NCBI GenBank assembly: GCA_020650975.1
Contig: JAIPMN010037077.1
Coordinates: 2,824-36,329, forward strand
Reading direction: 5' to 3'
DNA length: 33,506 nt
Source: Apostichopus californicus
Lineage: Eukaryota; Echinodermata; Holothuroidea; Aspidochirotida; Stichopodidae
The notes below the pieces were generated by a model, which did not search any database, had not been told where the DNA came from, and worked only from the letters and a program-made list of their open reading frames with translations. This document shows positions 1-11,770 of this stretch, in pieces; the first letter of the stretch is position 1; each line of letters starts with the position of its first letter. Both the position numbers and the translations under genes were made by a program.

Positions 1-65
1 ATGGGGATGGGGAAGGAAGTGGCTAGGGAGTAGGGAGTAGAGAGAGGGAGAGGGGGGGGGGAGTA
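1..65. repeat. Purine-rich low-complexity tract
   Basis: Nearly pure G/A sequence built of GGGAGTAG and GAGAGG-like units, ending in a run of G. It lies inside the presumed SARM1 intron. No gene or structured motif is visible; it is simple-sequence DNA. Confidence 0.7.
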
Positions 66-3000
66 GCTAACAGGCTAACAACAAAACATACACACTGTAC
101 ATTTCTAAATGTAGTTGTTGCTTTCTCTAAGTTTCAATTGATTTATAATGTATTTTAATGATTCCTTATTTTCCTTTGTCCTATTCCTTGCTCCTTTTAC
201 TTTTCTTTTTTTAATTTCATTAATTTTATACATTTGTTCTTGTTTGGACCATTTCAATATGTTTGATATCATATACATATACTTTTTCAAGAATTCTTCC
301 CTAGATACACCTACAAAGTGCTTAGAGATATTCATTCAATTTAAGTACTATAGTATATAAATATATTTTATAACTATTTTTATTATCATTTTCTTTGGCC
401 TATGTACTAAATCCCAACTGAGTTTTAAACACTTTTTTGTTTTTGGTGATAATTTCAGCACGAAACCGAAACGTGATGGACAATACACTTTTCCTTACTT
501 CCCACTACAAACAAATTAATGCAGATCTGATGAGACATTAAAGGTACTGTAGCTATACTCATTACGGAAGGCAACATGTATACACTACACTATGTACAGT
601 CACCGAAAGAGATTTGAATTAGTGGCAGCTGTTTGGAACAAATGTTGGCAAAGTCATCGTGTGACCTTTGCATCAATTTGGATCATATTTTGTTATGTTC
701 ATGCTGGAGAGCTGCGTTAGCAGTGTTTAGTATAACCAGTGTTTAGTATGACTCATGCACATCTACTTGAGATGAACGTCCCACCTGACTAACTGCGCAC
801 ATCCAATGATTTACAATGGTTGCAACACTAGCTGTGCTGCCACTTCAACCAGTCAGTGAACCAAAGATCTAATTACGTTTCTTATCTGCTGTTTGGAAAG
901 GCTCACGGAGCCTAGGAGCCTAGGTCAACAAGAGCGACTGGAATCAGATTTATCAAATAAACATGACAATTAGGGCGTGAGAAATAAAGTGTGTGTGAGA
1001 TCTTTCTGCAAGGTGGATATTGCACTTCTAAAGAGAGAAGCTTGGAAAAAAGCAGTGAATATTTTCCAAGTTTTCTAAGTCTGAAGAACCAATCTGCCGT
1101 GTACACAGCCCACATCCTATTGTAGCCTAGATAAACAATAAATCTATGGAGACCATTTCTGGGTTACAAGAGGACACTAATTATAGTAGAACAGGGCAGG
1201 ACACAAGAAGAGATTTGTGGCCAATTCTCGGTTACTTCGGAAATGGACAACCACTCATTAAGAAAAAGAACATAAGATAACAAACTGAAACTATAAACAA
1301 GGTAATTTATAATCTACCCTGTTGAGTATAAAGGATGTTTCTATTAAACTTAAACCTCCTTAACTTGATTTTACATCTCTTTTAATTAATTTATCTTCCC
1401 TTAACAATGCCACCTAAGCTGAATGAACCACATATAGTAATCGGACAATGTAAATGTTCTTTCTGCTGGGTGATATGTCCCCTTCATTATAACCTATTTA
1501 GTTAAATAAAAGTTGTGTGTCGACAATATTAACATAACAAATTTGATTGAAAATTGATATTAATATTAAATTTGATGATTGTTATGTAATGGTTCTGTTT
1601 ACATGGAATGTTTACATTCAGATTTTGAAAAATCTCATGCGACCAAGCATACTGCATGGACACAGTACAGTAAACTTGAAAATTAAATTAACATTTAACT
1701 AACATTTAATTGGATCACAGCTTAAATGTTACCAATTTACTAGGTTACAGTAGGTAGATAGGAAAGGCAAATATAGAAAGTACCACAGACTGCATGGAGA
1801 CAGATAAAAATTGATGACTGTGAAATAAATTAATGTATTCGTTGGGTCTTAATTAAACACTACTAAACCATTAAAGTAATAGACAGGTCTGTTTTGTACC
1901 ACCCAGAATGACTAACAATAAACATTGAAAGCTGAAATGTACTTCCAACGAGGTCTACTGATAAATGCCTTTAAAGTCAAGGCTAAGCTACAGTGCGCTG
2001 GTGATTAAAACAAAGGCAGATTCTTTTGGGCACATCCTCATCGAGTGAATTCAGCATGTCTCGACTTGCAGACTCCTGAGGCACTAAGCAGCACATTCAA
2101 GGGATTGATTCATGGATATACACTGTAGTCAACGCTCATCTCTAACTATCTTACACAAGGCACAGGCTTATAGTGTGCACAGGCAAGAATAGCATTATAT
2201 AGCCTTCTTTCCTTTCTCACAGCAGAATGAATTATAATTCATTACAGTATAAACTGCCGTTTTGTGCAGCGGTATTGAGATTTCTGAATTTAACCTAATA
2301 AATTCCTGAAAGTAATAAGGTTGCACATGTACACAAAAGATGTTAAATGCATCTTCAATGCATAATTTGTGTTACAATTAACAATTTGGCTATTTTTAGA
2401 TGTCTTAAAACACACATGTATAAACAATTCCTTGAAGTAGAAACCAGATGGCATTGCTGACAAATTTTTCTTGAATTACAAATAACTTTGGCTTAAGTTC
2501 ATTAATGTATAATTGAATCACACATTGTAGCCTTGTTTGAAATAAACAATATTACTAAATATTACCAAATCCATTGATTGGATTTATTACAAGATATATG
2601 CAGTGATTTTTTTTAAATCTTTCAAACCAAACAAAAAGAAAACTTGACAAAAGGAAAAGGAAAGAAAATGTGTTTTTTTCTGTTGCTAAGTAACAATTGT
2701 TCGTTTAATTTTGTTGCCGAATGTAGTTACACCCTTACTGACTCTAATATATAATAATTTTGCACCAGAAGAATAAAGTGAGCGTACAGTATAAATCTAA
2801 TGTACATAGTACACAGAGCACACTAAGAAAGTCTTGAACTGTTCTAGCGTTTACTTCAAGACCTTATCCTTCATCATGTTTAGGTCAGGTTGTAGTTCTT
2901 CAGAAACTGTCACAAAAATGACGAATTATGGCAATACATTTTCCTCCACCTTTGCAGCTCGTCAAGACCTTTAGCATAAGCTCTGCCCACACAAATACAC

Positions 3001-3830
3001 TTGACTCTACATAATACACTAGATGCTAAATCATTTAAAATCCCTTCATCCCTTCATGAATGCAGTACTGTATATAGACCTTGTTGTGTACAGTCACTTC
3101 CATTTCAAAGCAAGGGAAAGACTTTTCAGACAGAAATGACCAAAACCATTCAATAACAGTGGAAAGTCCTACTTTTGCTTCTACTTTTACTTTTATTGTA
3201 ATCTGCAAACGTACTATGGCAAGAATAATAATTATAAGAGAGAAAGTAGGAAATAGCCTAGAAGTGTTTCAGCGAACGAGGAAACAGCTTTGAAATGCTA
3301 CCAATTAATGTGTAGAATCTATATGCACACTGTATGCAACACAGTAGATGGGTACACTGTATGTATATGGTAGATGAGAAAGTGCATATTTGTATGTTGG
3401 GTGTAAAATAGAATTAATTGCAATGATAATCCACCTAGGGTGGAAAGAGATTAATTGTGTGTCAGAGTACAGTAAATAATTATTGCATTGATACAGTATA
3501 TAGCATTTAACAAAATATATAATTTCAGACAAAGCAGGGCTCAGTGAAAAAAACTCTTGAAACTTTGGTACTTTTCTCTACAATCATCCCAACAGCATGA
3601 TTTCAAATCAATCAATTTTTGCCCTTTCTAGTTTTTTTCTTGAACCCAGTGGACAAATTGCAAGCAAGGATGTATACAAATGTGAACACCAGCTTATAGG
3701 TAGATTCTGTGTACAAACTGCAATGAAGTACTTTCAGAAGAACACAGGTGTTTTGAGCATCAGACAATCTTGCCAAGGTGTGAAATCTCTTTCCGTGAGA
3801 GATATTGGACTGTAACAACTTAAAACCTGC

Positions 3831-4019
3831 GTTCATTCATACTTAGTAAAGATTCCTAAATCCTATTGGTCCATTCAGGTCAGCTGACCGTGGTTAAACC
3901 TGTGAGTAACGCACGGTAAAATTACGGGGCATCACTTTAATATATCTTTGGTTATATGTAACCAAAAATGTTTTGTTTTATGATTTTTCCCCCACACAAA
4001 TGGTAGTGTATGAATGAAC
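3831..4019. repeat. Short inverted-repeat-flanked segment next to the foldback
   Basis: GTTCATTCATAC at 3831-3842 is matched in inverted orientation by GTATGAATGAAC at 4008-4019, a perfect 12-bp inverted pair. Inside, CCTGTGAGTAACGCACG at 3899-3915 is identical to 17 bases of the right arm of the neighbouring foldback (4149-4165). This suggests the two segments share one repeat family or a nested insertion. No coding sequence is visible. It may be an old MITE whose borders have blurred. Confidence 0.45.
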
Positions 4020-4023
4020 GGGG

Positions 4024-4181
4024 TTAATCAACGGTCTAGCGTGCGTTACTCACATGATTAATGCACTCCGGGTGTTAATGCTATCGCTGGATGCACTCGG
4101 GCTCCGCCCTCGTGCATCGCTTGCATTATCCCCCGATCGTGCATTAATCCTGTGAGTAACGCACGCTAGACCGTTGATTAA
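4024..4181. mobile_element. Foldback (MITE-like) element with 43-bp arms
   Basis: The left arm (4024-4066) and right arm (4139-4181) are reverse complements over 43 bp with one mismatch. The arms begin TTAATCAACGG and end CCGTTGATTAA. The inner 72 bp is partly self-complementary too: GATGCACTCGGGC at about 4090-4102 pairs imperfectly with GCCCTCGTGCATC at about 4106-4118. The whole 158 bp could fold into one long hairpin. The outermost TTAA on each side could be a TTAA target duplication as in piggyBac-type elements, but it may simply belong to the arms. No transposase is encoded. It lies in the SARM1 intron and would be transcribed with that gene. Confidence 0.7.
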
Positions 4182-5932
4182 GCCCTTACTTACAGTACAT
4201 ACGAGCCTTTTACTCTTAAATACACAAAACCTATGAGGATGATACATATGTGTGTCAGCAACTAACGCACATCACCAGCCTGAATTAACAGCACTCAGAC
4301 ACAATACTGGACTGTTAACAAATTCAAAGATGGAATGTTTTCCATTAATAAGAGAGACAGAGCAAGTAAACCTAGATGCAGTCACCTATGAGGCCTGAGT
4401 TGCAGCCTGGATCATATGTATGGGATACATGTTGTTTGTTTGCTACATACACAGAAGATCAAGCAAGCAGCCAGCTCGGTGCTTCTGTATGTACTTAGGT
4501 TACATTCATGGAACATTATTTGAATGTGTGTGAATTGTATAATTATGCACATTAATTAATTATATTATATATCATGAATACAATATTACTATATATGGCT
4601 ACACAAGTTAGAGGCAGTAATGTCAATACTTGGTACTGTATGATCGAGGCTCTAATAAGTAGAGTTGCTACTATTTTTACTACATATATACATGAAAGAT
4701 AGGTTGGTTGGGGAAAACTTTATTCCCAAATGTCCTGTTTGGTCCACATGAAAGATGCACTCATGGAATGATTGCATCAAATTTATACAATGGTCGGATA
4801 ATGAACCATTTTTATGTTTCAGAGGCATAAGTTCAGTTCAGTTAATATATTTCGCATATACATAGACATACAAAAACAGTGCAGTAATGGTATATACAGG
4901 ATACTAGAAAAAACATAAAATGTTTATCAAGGCTAGTAACCCTAAAGAAAAAGAAAGAAAATAACATAATGCTCATGTCCCAATCTTCAGCCCCACTTCA
5001 CTCCCCCCCCCTCCTCCCTAAGCAGTACTGGACCTTTTATCCTTGAGTTACGGAGCAGTATGCTCCCTTCAGTAATTAATGAATGATCTTAGAATCAAAA
5101 GATGTTATAAAAAAAAAGAGAACATTCTTATTTAACATTTCACTACTTGTTAGGCCATTAGGCTCCACCTCAATCATCCTATCGCTTCCCCTAATCACCC
5201 CCCCACCTCCCCCCTCCCATTTTTCAGTGCTACATCTCTCTGCCACCTCACACAAGTCTGCCTTTTAACATTTTGAATGGACATATAAGTACCGTACAAG
5301 AGGAGTGTGTTACTTTAAATCTCCACAACATGATACAATTAATGCTTTGCCAAATTGTACACTTCCTCATTAGACTTAAACCTAATTACTGAGTCATCCC
5401 AATCACCTTTAAAATGTTTTTCCAAGCTGACATCATGCAAACTGGACAGAGATTTAACAAAGCAGCTCTGGGGATTTAATTATATACAGTACAGGTCTGT
5501 AGAAATACAAAGCAATTAAAAACAAACATGCAGATCTCTAGGCAGTACATGCAGAGCTGGTCAAGGGAGACTAGTGTAAACTTAATTCACAATGTTTTTG
5601 CATTGCATACAGTGATACAGCCAACTTGATGTATTCCTCTTTGAATCTCTTATAATGAAAGTTCCCATTAAATTGCAATGTAAATGTGGTATCACACTGT
5701 TAGGAGCAAAACATTTCAATACAATTGTAAAATATGTGCAAAAAGTCCTTTCACCACATTTCCACAAAATATTTTTCATAACAATTCTTTGGGGTCAAAT
5801 AGACTTCTAGTTCTGTACAATGTAAAAGATGGGGTCTAAACTCAACTGACTGCATGCATAACATGCCAATGTCTGATTTCTCCCTAGAAGGTAAGTTTGC
5901 CCAGTTGATATTTTAACTAAGCAGGGACTTGT

Positions 5933-5944
5933 GGGGGGGGGGGG
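5933..5944 (+). repeat. Poly-G run
   Basis: Twelve consecutive G, then TGGG. Simple-sequence DNA in the SARM1 intron, prone to length error in assembly. Confidence 0.7.
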
Positions 5945-6867
5945 TGGGTATTAAACTAATAAATCACCAAAACTACCACCCAGTGTTAATCAGTTTTATG
6001 ACCTAGTCCTACCATGGAGCTATAAAATGGCCTAATTTTTACACATAAAATTTCCCTTCTGTTGAAAGTTTGTGATAAATTTGGTAACTGTGGAGTTAAT
6101 GGGCCGACATCATCAACATTCCATTTTTGTGTTCCATTTGAATTTAGAAAATGACTAATGACTAATGTTTTTAATATAAGAACAGAAAATGGAATACAAA
6201 TGAAAGGGGGAAAAGATGGAAAAGAATGCATCAATTGGCATCTAAGCCCCCTGAGATAAATAAAAGTTTCTCAGAAGGACATCCCCTTCCCCTTAAACCC
6301 CTCTCCCAGGATGGCAATCCTCCGACGTTGATGTACCTCCCCAAATCAGTTGATCTGGCTACAAGCCATTAAGATAACACATTAAGGATTTCACATCTTA
6401 ATGAAAACCAACTGTAATGAGAATTTCATTAAGTGTTGAGTTCTATGAAAGTTAACTACAGCTGAGCAAAAGCATGATTTGACCCTGTGAAAGCTGACAG
6501 GTCGACACAATTTGAAATGCCATGGTAGCCCTGGTGAAACCAAAAGTTGCATTCAGTCCTTGGAGTTAAGTGTCAGCAATCAATTGAAAGAAAGTATATA
6601 GCTATTAAGCTTAAGGAGAGCTTAAGCATTGAATTAGAGGAGAGGGGATAGAAATGTAATCTACCATCTCCTGTATCCTCACCTCACCTCCCCCCACCCC
6701 ACCCCAATCCTTTTCATTTCATCAACTTTTCTCTGAATTCAAAAAAGATTGCAAGTGTCTAAAATTTCAGGCAATATTAAAACACCTTCACTCCTATCTC
6801 CATCCCCCATCCAGATTTTTGACATTGTTACTATATTAAGTTTCTACCATATATACACAAGTAGAAC

Positions 6868-7195
6868 TGCATTTCTTGCCCTATATAAGAGTCTAGACTA
6901 ACTGCATTCTTGCCCTATATAACATTATATTTGCATTCTTGCCCTATATAACACTATAAACTGCACTCTTGCCCTTTATAACACTAACTCTATTCTTGCC
7001 CATAACACTTCTGTGTTCTTGCCCTATATGCATTCTTGCCCTATAGTCTAGACTAACTGCATTCTTGCCCTATATAACACTATAAACTGCATTCTTGCCC
7101 TATAATATAACACTATAAACTGCACTCTATCCTTATATAACACTAACTCTATTCTTGCCCATAACCCTAACTGTGTTCTTGCTCTATATAGAACT
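6868..7195 (+). repeat. Minisatellite with higher-order structure
   Basis: The core TTCTTGCCCTATATAACAC recurs roughly every 25-32 bp. Variants repeat in the same order in two blocks: a monomer with GTCTAGACTAACTGCA, then ACACTATAAACTGCA, then a truncated CTCTATTCTTGCCCATAAC, then CTGTGTTCTTGC. The block period is about 157 bp, so a multi-monomer block was itself duplicated. It lies in the SARM1 intron. No coding potential. Confidence 0.8.
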
Positions 7196-8027
7196 TCTTC
7201 AATGACATGCTTAAATTACGTAGATGTGTGCTGCTAGAATGTATGTTTGGTATGACATTTGCACTATCCAGCTAATTCATACTGTAAGCATCATCTGTGA
7301 GTTACTATATATATGTATGCGTGCAAAAACTAGGACAAACCTGTCATCTTATTGATTACCGTACACATTTGAAAGTATATCAACATATATTTAAGTACAT
7401 GACTGTTAAGTGATTGCAGTACATGACGTGGGAGTGAAAATTATCTACAACATGTCAACAGTGATAGACTGTACTAATAGGTGTGTCCATTAGTTGTCCT
7501 CTAAAATGATGTTGTTAATTAGGTCAGAGCTCTGTACAAAGATGCCAATAGGCTGCAGTACACGTACACAAACACATACAATGAGGACTATATCGTATAA
7601 CCTGCCAGCTTACTTTGTTTTTACATCCACTGTTATGACAATGCTGTATTGTGCACAATCTAACACAATCTAAGAGCTCTACTAACCTCTCATCTCACAC
7701 AGTAATACCAAGTTCATGGCATGTATGTAACATACAGTAATATATCATGCTGCATTATTACGCATACATGTACGCCCACCAGCTGAAATCAAAGCGGCCA
7801 ACCTACAGGTTGCACAGCTCTTGCACTTGAGCAAGTGCTTTCACTTGCATGAAGATCATATTGGGAACTTTGCAGCTGTATCATGAAAAATTTGTTCATA
7901 ATGATTAGCTGCTTTACAAGCAATATCTTTGTTTCATCTGGCTTTTGGACGTGTTTACAAATTTGCAAAGTGCTGCAATAATTTCCCATGGGCAGACATG
8001 CCCGCCAGGTATGGAACCAAGAGCACT

Positions 8028-8045
8028 CCCCCCCACCCCCCCCCC
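8028..8045 (+). repeat. Poly-C tract
   Basis: Seventeen C interrupted by one A. It lies in the SARM1 intron about 500 bp from the exon donor. Confidence 0.7.
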
Positions 8046-8548
8046 ACTCAATTATGTTGATCATTAAAAAAAATTGGAAAGTGCTGAACAGTTGAGTCAT
8101 GTACAATTCTATGTAGAGTAACCTTGATCAGTGGCCTTTCCTCATTTTCTTCCAGTAATTGTTAATGGCTCCATGCCTGTTACCACAATGCACTAGAGAG
8201 GAAAAAGTTTATGGTTGCATTAATCATTGATGATGTATTTACATGTACATGTTTCTGTGAAAAAATACTGTGTGGTAAATTGGAACAATAATACCACACT
8301 ATAGGAATCTTCAATATTGAAAGCTATGCTTAAAAATCTAAATTAAACTAAATTCTGGTCTTATAGAAAATTAGACTTTCATTTTTCCTTTTTTGCACTA
8401 TGTTCACCTGAAGAAAAGGGCAATTTTTTTTTCTTTCTGCTAAGTTTTCTTTACAAAGAATGCAAAGCAAAAATTTGTTGTATTGAGTTATTTAATCCAT
8501 CACTGAATTTTAATAATAATGATGAAAATAAAGGAAAAACAAACTTAC

Positions 8549-9781
8549 TTTCACTCTGTTCTGTTCTTTCTTGATAATTGCTTCCATAGCAAAGTGAAAG
8601 GCTGCCAGACACTGGGCTTCTCTACGATGGCATGAGAGCAGAGGCATTAACTTCATCAGCCACCCATCAGATCGCCCCTGGGAGTGGGCCTTGTCGCTCT
8701 TACCAAACTCCCCGGGGTCATGAGTGCTGACGAAAGGTTCCACAAGGTCCAAGGTACCAGAGGTTGCCACCGCTCGCTCGATGTCTTGGTTTGCAGCAAG
8801 CACGGCTATAGCCAGACACGCATAGTACCTGATACTGTTGTCGTTATTGAAAGCCAAAGGGAACAGCCACTCGCATGCGTGGAACTCTATCATTCTCTGT
8901 TGGTTGGCGGGTCCACCATACATGGCACAGTTGGCCAACGCAGAGGCACAGTGGCGGAGTGTGATATTGTCGCTCATGCGACAACCGTAAATGACTGCCT
9001 GCAGTCCTCCCCAGTCGATCACTTTAGTACATGTTTCCTCTGAGTGCTTGAAGAGGTTCTCTAGGATCCCCATCCCAATCTGCAACAAGGTTGGTTCCTT
9101 CCTCGAACAAGCCAACCGGACCACCGATCCGAGGCCCCTCTTGGCGACGTAATCCCGATTGTCGGCCGTCATTATCTGTTCCAACAATCTCGCAGAGTTA
9201 AGTTGAACTGCCCTGTCTTCAGATTTACAATTAGCCAAGACCACATCTAATCCACCTTCCAATCTCAAAGCATCACTGATGCTACAAGCCAAGTCCCTTC
9301 CATACTTTGGGGTGCTCCATGCATCGTCTACCATTCGATACAGCTGCTGGGTAGCCTCTACCACTTTCTCAGTATTGTCCTGCTTTAACTGACCAATCAC
9401 ATCCTTTGCTAATGATATTGTACTGTCCATCCGAGGGGGTCCTTGGGCAGCAGGTTGACCCTCGGATGTTACATGACTTCCCTTCTGTTTCTTTTGTTTG
9501 CCCTTCTTAAGGGCAGCACTACCCCCAGAACTGGCCATGGTGTCCATTTCACCATCTATGCAATTCTCCCAGTCTTCACTCATTGTCCTTTGCCTGCCGA
9601 GATCTTCTCCTATTCCTTCCTTATAATTTCCAGGTTGCCCCGATGCAGCTACCTTCACTTCCTTTGCAGATCCTTTTGAAGCTTTCTTTGAGCCTCTGCG
9701 CTGTTCCGTGTTGACCTTTTCATGTGGTAAGCGGTACTCCTGTGGGTGGCTGTGTCTTACTCTGGATTCTTGCCCACCCAT
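8549..9781 (-). CDS. SARM1: SARM1 NAD+ hydrolase, first coding exon (residues 1-411, partial)
   Basis: SARM1 is a TIR-domain NAD+ glycohydrolase that drives axon degeneration and also acts in innate signalling; its ARM domain is the NAD+/NMN sensor that holds the enzyme off. This exon encodes 411 residues. Residues 1-118 are a low-complexity, Lys-rich linker (KKGKQKKQK near 92-100), and ARM repeats run from about 119 to 411. Family hallmarks are visible: LLEQI near 199-203, NRDYV near 208, FKHSEET 244-250, LRHCASALANCAMYGG 275-290, EWLFPLAF 304-311 and SGTLDLVEPF 341-350. Residues matching the known allosteric NAD+ site of the human protein keep their spacing: W155/R162 (human W103/R110), Q202/R209 (Q150/R157) and K245 (K193). 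The ATG at 9781 is supported by an in-frame TAA at 9791-9793. The exon ends at AAA|GTAAGT, at the same place as human ...K|VF. Unlike the human protein, which starts with a mitochondrial targeting peptide, this one starts MGGQESR, a predicted myristoylation signal. The SAM and TIR domains are outside the window. Identification is secure. Confidence 0.95.
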
Positions 9782-10341
9782 GCAGGGATCTTACGATGGT
9801 TGACAGATAAGTCTGAAAAATTATAAATTTAGGTCTCCTGTAATATTATTCTGAATATACCATACAAAGTCTAGTTATGTTCCATACACACAACCTTAAC
9901 ACTGTCAAACACATAACTGAACTCTGTCAGAACTGATACTAGCATTGGTGCTGAACTTTAACAATGTCAACCTAACCAATCTCGAGTAGCACTGAAAGGT
10001 ACAAATACTGCAAAATACAATCACATCAAAACAGCACACTATTCTATTTTCACACAGCTGACCGTCAGTGCAGGAGGGGAATACATGAATTTATCAGCGC
10101 TACTTACAAAGGTTTGCTAGTGATCAACACGCAATCCCTACAGCTTCTAACACAGAGATACATGCCAAAACCATGTAGAAAGTGAAAGATTTGCAGGGTA
10201 GCCTACAGTAAATAGATTAACCGAGGCCTAATTTAGCTTTAGCTAAAACTAGCTTACGTAAGCTTTGATGCCATAGAATTATCCCTCATCCATCACATAA
10301 AGTAGACAGTTACTATTATATGTTAAGCACGACAATTTACC
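9782..10341 (-). other. SARM1: SARM1 5' UTR: rest of exon 2, intron, probable noncoding exon 1
   Basis: A good acceptor (TTTTTCAG in transcript sense) ends at 9813, so the coding exon probably extends to 9812 and carries 31 nt of 5' UTR. Upstream, a strong donor (GTAAATTG) is read from rc(10333-10340). This suggests a noncoding first exon whose 3' end is 10341 and whose start lies somewhere toward 10450-10560. The intron would be about 528 bp. The in-frame TAA in the retained leader means the first exon need not code. This is inferred from splice signals only; cDNA would settle it. Confidence 0.5.
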
Positions 10342-10743
10342 TACGACAAACCTGCAGAAGGATGACTTTACTTTCCGTAATGCCAGCTGAAACTAGACTC
10401 TGGAAACCGTGTGTTGCTCGGATACCTCCTGCCGTTGTCTGTCTGTAAATATCATGTGTAGCGTATCCAGGGACTTCTCGGTACAAGCCAAAGATAAACC
10501 CTAACGGAAAGATCACATGCTACCAAATTGAATTCGAGCTCCCAAGTTGTTTAAAGTAAAATTAATTCCTACTCATGATAATGTGAATAGGTAAACAAGG
10601 ACAGATGATAATAGCGAAAATAGTCCTAAATGTCACATGGGTAATACTACAAAACAAATTCATGCAGCAACGCATCAAAAGATAAATTCTGAGGTGCAGC
10701 ATACTCTGCAGGGGGCGGTAAGTATAAATTGCCGCAGAGCTAT

Positions 10744-10795
10744 ATCGCTTCTCGGACTTTTGGCTCAGATAATGTGTCGCATCATGTTCCCGGTC
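10744..10795 (+). pseudogene. U2 snRNA-like 5' fragment
   Basis: Starts ATCGCTTCTCGG, then CTTTTGGCT and AGAT, matching the 5' end of spliceosomal U2 snRNA at about 25 of the first 27 positions (changes at 13 and 23). Similarity then fades through about position 50. The branch-point recognition sequence GTAGTA is not intact: GTGTCGCATC stands where GTGTAGTATC is expected. No Sm site or later stem-loops follow. It is best read as a truncated, diverged U2 copy, such as a retrotransposed 5' fragment, not a working snRNA gene. A TATAAAT-like string lies about 18 bp upstream, but I do not see a full snRNA promoter. Confidence 0.55.
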
Positions 10796-11770
10796 TAGGG
10801 GAATCGTGATACACACCTGACGATGGTATATTCACCGTCTCGATGTAAGAGGACTGGGGCTACGAGGGGATCAGTCGGTTCGTTATGTTTTTGTTTCTTT
10901 TTTTACGTGCCCAGGGGCCTGTTTCACAATACAATCAGACCCGTTGCCAGGAGTTCTAATTTGGGGCCGCTAGAACGACGGGACAAGAATTGTGAAGAAC
11001 TGAATCCCCACTTCAATGGCTTCCAACAGCAACGACTGACCAGCTGCGTTGCCAGCCTGCCTTTTACGTACGAACGCTAAATATGACAAATAAAAACAAA
11101 TTAATGGCATATACCAGTTTTAAAATACTAACTATAGCGGGCCGCGGCCACTGGTCCCCTTGAAGTGACGACCCACTATAATAACTCATTTTCCCCCACC
11201 CACAGAACTTGAGGTCCCTTTTTGGCATGTAAAAAAAATATTGATAACACAAACCTTACAATTATTAATTACACCGCAATTCCCCATACGGCTTCCGCTC
11301 GGCATATATGTAGGCTACGGCTACGTACCGTTTTTTATATTTTCAATTACCTGTGTAAAACAATGAGTAAAGCAGAGTTTAGAAAGGAACGTTAATTCTT
11401 CTTTTCCCCTACAATGTGATTTTGTTTTTTGGAAGTATGAATTCCTAAAACATGAAATAAAAAATGTTTAGATGCAAATTACAATTGTAATAAGGCCTGG
11501 GAATTGCCATTTCCGGCAATCTTGGAGGCATTTTTGGCAAACAATTTTTAGCTTCGCTTCGCATCAAGATGGGATACTCCGCGCTTACATAGTGTCATGC
11601 ATCATGATATTCCCTGGCGTTTTGGAAATGACGCTCCCCGAAAATTTCTTTAAAAAGGGCCTTGGTATATTCGCACAGCAAACCATCATTATGTAACAAT
11701 TGGACAATAATAGTAATGTTTCTAGATGTTCCTCAACTGCCGCGTAGAGACTCTACAAAGGCTATGACCC

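Larger units (their letters stand above)
66..8548 (-). other. SARM1: Long SARM1 intron, no coding exon recognised
   Basis: About 8.5 kb of AT-rich DNA downstream (minus strand) of the SARM1 first coding exon, whose donor is rc(8541-8548), GTAAGTTT after a phase-0 lysine codon. I looked on the minus strand for the expected continuation (last ARM repeats, two SAM domains, TIR domain) and saw none; the short open frames here resemble no known protein. The remaining SARM1 exons are therefore inferred to lie left of the window. Separate entries cover the foldback element, the minisatellite and the homopolymer tracts. Apart from those, I see nothing but unremarkable intronic sequence. Confidence 0.6.

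Noticed and set aside
7789..8106. Minus-strand 105-codon open frame
   Set aside because: It crosses a poly-C tract, has low-complexity content and has no similarity to any family I know.
1..8500. SAM and TIR exons of SARM1
   Set aside because: They must exist downstream on the minus strand, but no frame here shows SAM or TIR motifs; they are assumed to be outside the window.
8684..9043. Plus-strand 119-codon open frame
   Set aside because: Antisense shadow of the SARM1 exon.
10823..11080. Plus-strand 85-codon open frame upstream of GOSR1
   Set aside because: No recognisable domain. It overlaps a string that looks like one end of a dispersed repeat (AGGGGCCTGTTTCAC).
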